In this document: piece after piece, positions 61,654-64,000 of the stretch
Position numbering within the stretch: position 1 is the first letter of the stretch
How the letters are laid out: the number at the start of each line of letters is the position of its first letter
Origin: Nocardia cyriacigeorgica
GTDB lineage: Bacteria; Actinomycetota; Actinomycetes; Mycobacteriales; Mycobacteriaceae
Reading direction: 5' to 3'
Assembly: GCF_010868145.1 (NCBI RefSeq)
Contig: NZ_JAAGUY010000011.1
Coordinates: 1-64,000, forward strand
Length of the DNA: 64,000 nucleotides
Translations under genes and position numbers: made by a program
Notes under the pieces: generated by a model
Seen by the model: the letters and a program-made list of their open reading frames with translations, nothing else
Databases searched by the model: none
What the model was told of the DNA's origin: nothing

Positions 61654-61699
61654 CGCGATAGGTCGGGGCGCGCACCCGGGCCGGGGTGGCCGGGTGCGC

Positions 61700-61906
61700 C
61701 TACTCCCACAGCGGGTCGGGAAGCAGACCTTCGGACACACGGAAACGTCGGGCGAATCCGGCGAGCAGGTCGTGTGACTCCGGGGAGAGGTCGACGGCCA
61801 ACTGCATCAGCCGCCGGAAGTGCGGGTCGGAGAACTCGCTGACCAGATTCGCCTGCGCCGCGGCGGGACGTGGGTCAGAGGAATAGGAATCCGGTACTGC
61901 ACCCAC
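61700..61906 (-). pseudogene. C-terminal remnant of a small HTH regulator
   Basis: The minus-strand frame LVSEFSDPHFRRLMQLAVDLSPESHDLLAGFARRFRVSEGLLPDPLWE matches the C-terminal tail of short XRE-type regulators common in Nocardia. The HTH that should precede it is missing upstream. Too short to function as a DNA-binding protein. Confidence 0.5.
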
Positions 61907-62235
61907 TTCAACGCTCCCGATCGCCTAGTTGCTGTAGGTAACATACCGGCAAACCCGGCAAGACGCTGGACATCCGGAATATTCGGCGTCGGCGTGTTGC
62001 CCGAGAAGTATTGGGCATAGCACTGTTTCGTGTTCGCAACCTCCCCGTCCCTGGTGGCGATGGTGTTGCCGGGGCTGGGAAGTGTGATCTGTTCCGGGGA
62101 TACCAGATGCGGTTATGTGCGGTGGAGTGCGCGGCCCTCCGTAGTCAGCACACGATCGGCTACCGCTCCCGGCTCGGCCGGGTCTGAGTAGCTGGGCGCA
62201 TCGAGCCTATCGAGCGACGACGTAATCGGCATGCG
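61907..62235. other. Intergenic region without a recognised gene
   Basis: About 330 bases between the HTH remnant and the end of the large regulator gene. No open frame with a recognisable product, no strong palindrome. Confidence 0.45.
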
Positions 62236-64000
62236 TTACGGGAGGGCGGTCTCCGCAAGCGCCCGCGCTTCAGCGGTGGGCAGAGTGGATCCTGTCGCAT
62301 GGGCGGTGTCGAACGCCTGCGCGCCGAGCGCCCGGCGCGCGACCGTGGCGGGACGGTCGACATCCGGCAGCTCGGCAGGCAGCAGCGGGATCCCATTCGC
62401 CGAGCGGACCGCTGCCGCGGCACCGAGCACTCGGGCAGCGATGTCGAACTGCTCCAGGGCGGCTGCGGCCGCGGCGGCACCGGCGAGGGCCATGGCGATA
62501 TCGCGTGGTGCCGCCAAGCGCTGCGCGCCGTCGAATGCGCTCAGCTGCAATGTCAGCGCCGCGGTTGCCTCACCGCGTTCTTCGAGCAGATAGCCCAGCT
62601 CGACTTCGAGCATGGGCTGGAACAGTGGGGTCTCGTCGGCCTCGGGTGGGACCATGGCCAGCAGCTCACGCAGCAGGCGTTCGGCTTCCTCGGGTCTGCC
62701 GTCGCGGCGGGCGGTGAAAGCCTGCACGACCGAGGCGAAGATCCGTCCCTGGCCGTAGCCGTGTTCGGTCGCCACCCGGGCTGCGCGATCCGCCAGCTCG
62801 ACCGCCTGTCCGAAGTCGGTGCGCTGCATGGCGATCCAGCCGAGCCAGCACAGATGTGAGCTCACTTGCCCCCACATGTCCAGCTCCTTGGCCAGTCTGA
62901 GGGCCTCGGTATGGATCTCGGCGGCGGCGGCGAGATCACCGGTCAACTCGGCAAGGGCGCCGAGCCATTCGGTGGCTTGCAGCCGGCCCCAACGATCGCC
63001 GATCTCGGTGAACATCCGTGCGGCCGTCCGGGCGTGCTGGTCCAGCTGTGCCAAATCGGAACGACTGTGTGCCGTTTTGGCCAGCGCGATATGTGCTGTG
63101 GCGGCTCCCCACCGATCACCGAGGGCCTCGCAGACGGTCAACGCCTGCGTGAGGGAGGGCTCCAGGTCGGCCGGATCGCCGGACTCTACGGCCGCAAAGC
63201 CGAGAACCGCTGCGGCCCTGGCATATCCGGCCGGATCGTCGACCTCGCTGTAGGCATCCAGCGCCGCACGTCGCTGTGCGGCCGCGTCGGTGAATTCACC
63301 CTGCAGGAAGGCGAAGGCGAGACGCCTACTCTTCAGCGGTGCGCGATAGGCCTGCGCGCCGCCGAGGGCGAGGGCGGAGTCGATCCGGCGTCGCGCTTCG
63401 CTCAGCCGCCCGCGCAGCATCCAGTACCAGGACAGCGCGTTCGTCAGCCGCAGCGCGGATTCGGCATCGCCGGCCGCGAGGAACCCGTCCATCGCCGCAC
63501 ACATATTGGCGTCTTCGCTGTCGAGGCTGCGCAGCCACCGTTGCTGGTCCGCGCCGTGTAGTTCGGGCATCGCGCGTTCGGCCAGGTCGAGGTAGTACCG
63601 GCGATGCGCTGCGTGGGCGGCGTCGAGCTCGCCGGTTTCGGCGAGCCGATCGAGGCTGAAGGCGGAGACCGACTCCAGGAGCCGGTAGCGGCGGCCGCTC
63701 GTCTGCACGAGGGATCGGTCCACCAGCCGTGCCATGACATCGGCCACCGCGGCGCGGTCGACGCCCTCGTCGGCGAGCTCGGCGCCGCCTGCGCTGACGA
63801 TTTCGGCGGCCCCCAGGGTGCAGCCACCAGCATGTACGGCCAGGCGGCGCAGCACGGTGCGTTCCGCATCGTCGAGCAGGTCCCAGCTCCACGCGATCAT
63901 CGCCGACAGGGTCTGCTGACGTGGCGGCGCGCCGCGATGTCCGGTGGCGAGCAGCCGAAACCTATCGTCGAGCCGGGCGACCATATCGTGGATGCCAAGC
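62236..64000 (-). CDS. AfsR/LuxR-like ATPase-TPR regulator (partial)
   Basis: The last 588 codons of a larger gene that runs off the right edge. The visible N-terminal part is the end of an STAND/NB-ARC-type ATPase (RFRLLATGHRGAPPRQQTLSAMIAWSWDLLDDAERTVLRRLAVHAGGCTLGAAEIV, the WSW-D-L-L winged-helix region). The rest is a helical TPR-like array (RWGAATAHIALAKTAHSRSDLAQLDQHARTAARMFTEIGDRWGRLQATEWLGALAELTGDLAAAAEIHTEALRLAKEL). This is the layout of BTAD/AfsR-type transcription activators; the DNA-binding domain would lie outside the window. Confidence 0.8.
   Translation of the reverse strand, partial: LGIHDMVARLDDRFRLLATGHRGAPPRQQTLSAMIAWSWDLLDDAERTVLRRLAVHAGGCTLGAAEIVSAGGAELADEGVDRAAVADVMARLVDRSLVQTSGRRYRLLESVSAFSLDRLAETGELDAAHAAHRRYYLDLAERAMPELHGADQQRWLRSLDSEDANMCAAMDGFLAAGDAESALRLTNALSWYWMLRGRLSEARRRIDSALALGGAQAYRAPLKSRRLAFAFLQGEFTDAAAQRRAALDAYSEVDDPAGYARAAAVLGFAAVESGDPADLEPSLTQALTVCEALGDRWGAATAHIALAKTAHSRSDLAQLDQHARTAARMFTEIGDRWGRLQATEWLGALAELTGDLAAAAEIHTEALRLAKELDMWGQVSSHLCWLGWIAMQRTDFGQAVELADRAARVATEHGYGQGRIFASVVQAFTARRDGRPEEAERLLRELLAMVPPEADETPLFQPMLEVELGYLLEERGEATAALTLQLSAFDGAQRLAAPRDIAMALAGAAAAAAALEQFDIAARVLGAAAAVRSANGIPLLPAELPDVDRPATVARRALGAQAFDTAHATGSTLPTAEARALAETALP

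Noticed and set aside
59737..61740. 667-codon minus-strand open frame
   Set aside because: Antisense to the crotonase and hydrolase genes, which have clear motifs and ribosome sites.
1..64000. CRISPR array, transposase or intact prophage
   Set aside because: No regularly spaced repeats, no recognisable transposase and no phage structural genes were seen; only the integrase relic remains.

Overview
The window looks like a chromosome segment of a Nocardia-type mycolic-acid actinomycete. It is GC-rich, coding-dense on both strands, and carries many TetR regulators, F420-type LLM oxidoreductases, mycofactocin-type short-chain dehydrogenases, a mycothiol-dependent-isomerase-family protein, a rubber oxygenase (Lcp) and a DUF574 methyltransferase. 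The genus is inferred from gene content only.

Layout. 1-4.1 kb: a rearrangement junction joining a truncated biotinyl-domain carboxylase gene to a decayed MMPL transporter, then small membrane and stress-type proteins. 4.5-11 kb: MFS exporter, SDR, LLM oxidoreductase, thioesterase, an ArsR/VOC pair, and a HEAT-repeat protein next to a MerR-HEAT regulator. 11-20.6 kb: a redox block with an Old Yellow Enzyme, two ferritin-like/diiron-type proteins, an SDR, a half-size flavin-monooxygenase-like protein and a full Baeyer-Villiger-type monooxygenase, with three TetR regulators beside palindromic operators. 20.8-31.2 kb: the most coherent system in the window. An IclR regulator lies between a leftward operon (DUF1214-like protein, SDR, sulfotransferase, LLM enzyme, 3-hydroxyacyl-CoA dehydrogenase) and a rightward operon that makes and recycles the sulfate donor PAPS (CysD, CysNC, CysQ, NTF2-like protein). 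Three copies of one 16-bp palindrome precede the regulator and both operons.

32-46 kb is accessory DNA. A TetR gene and two paralogous DUF2867 genes sit among seven copies of the operator-like motif TATACG-N4-CGTATA. Between them are many gene remnants: lipase, MFS, GNAT, AraC, TetR, VOC, and an aldehyde dehydrogenase split into three re-ordered and inverted pieces. 46-51.3 kb holds two divergent FAD/NAD(P) oxidoreductases under mirror-image TGTCAGG-N16-TGTC promoters, followed by an ECF41/SigJ-type sigma factor, a membrane protein and a lipoprotein. 51.4-51.8 kb: a frameshifted integrase remnant, a strong terminator and tRNA-Pro(GGG), a likely old integration site.

52-64 kb: latex-clearing protein Lcp, an acyl-CoA ligase, a mycofactocin-type SDR, a YczE-type membrane protein, a methyltransferase, GNAT, TetR, a crotonase and a hydrolase. 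The window ends inside a large AfsR-like ATPase/TPR regulator.
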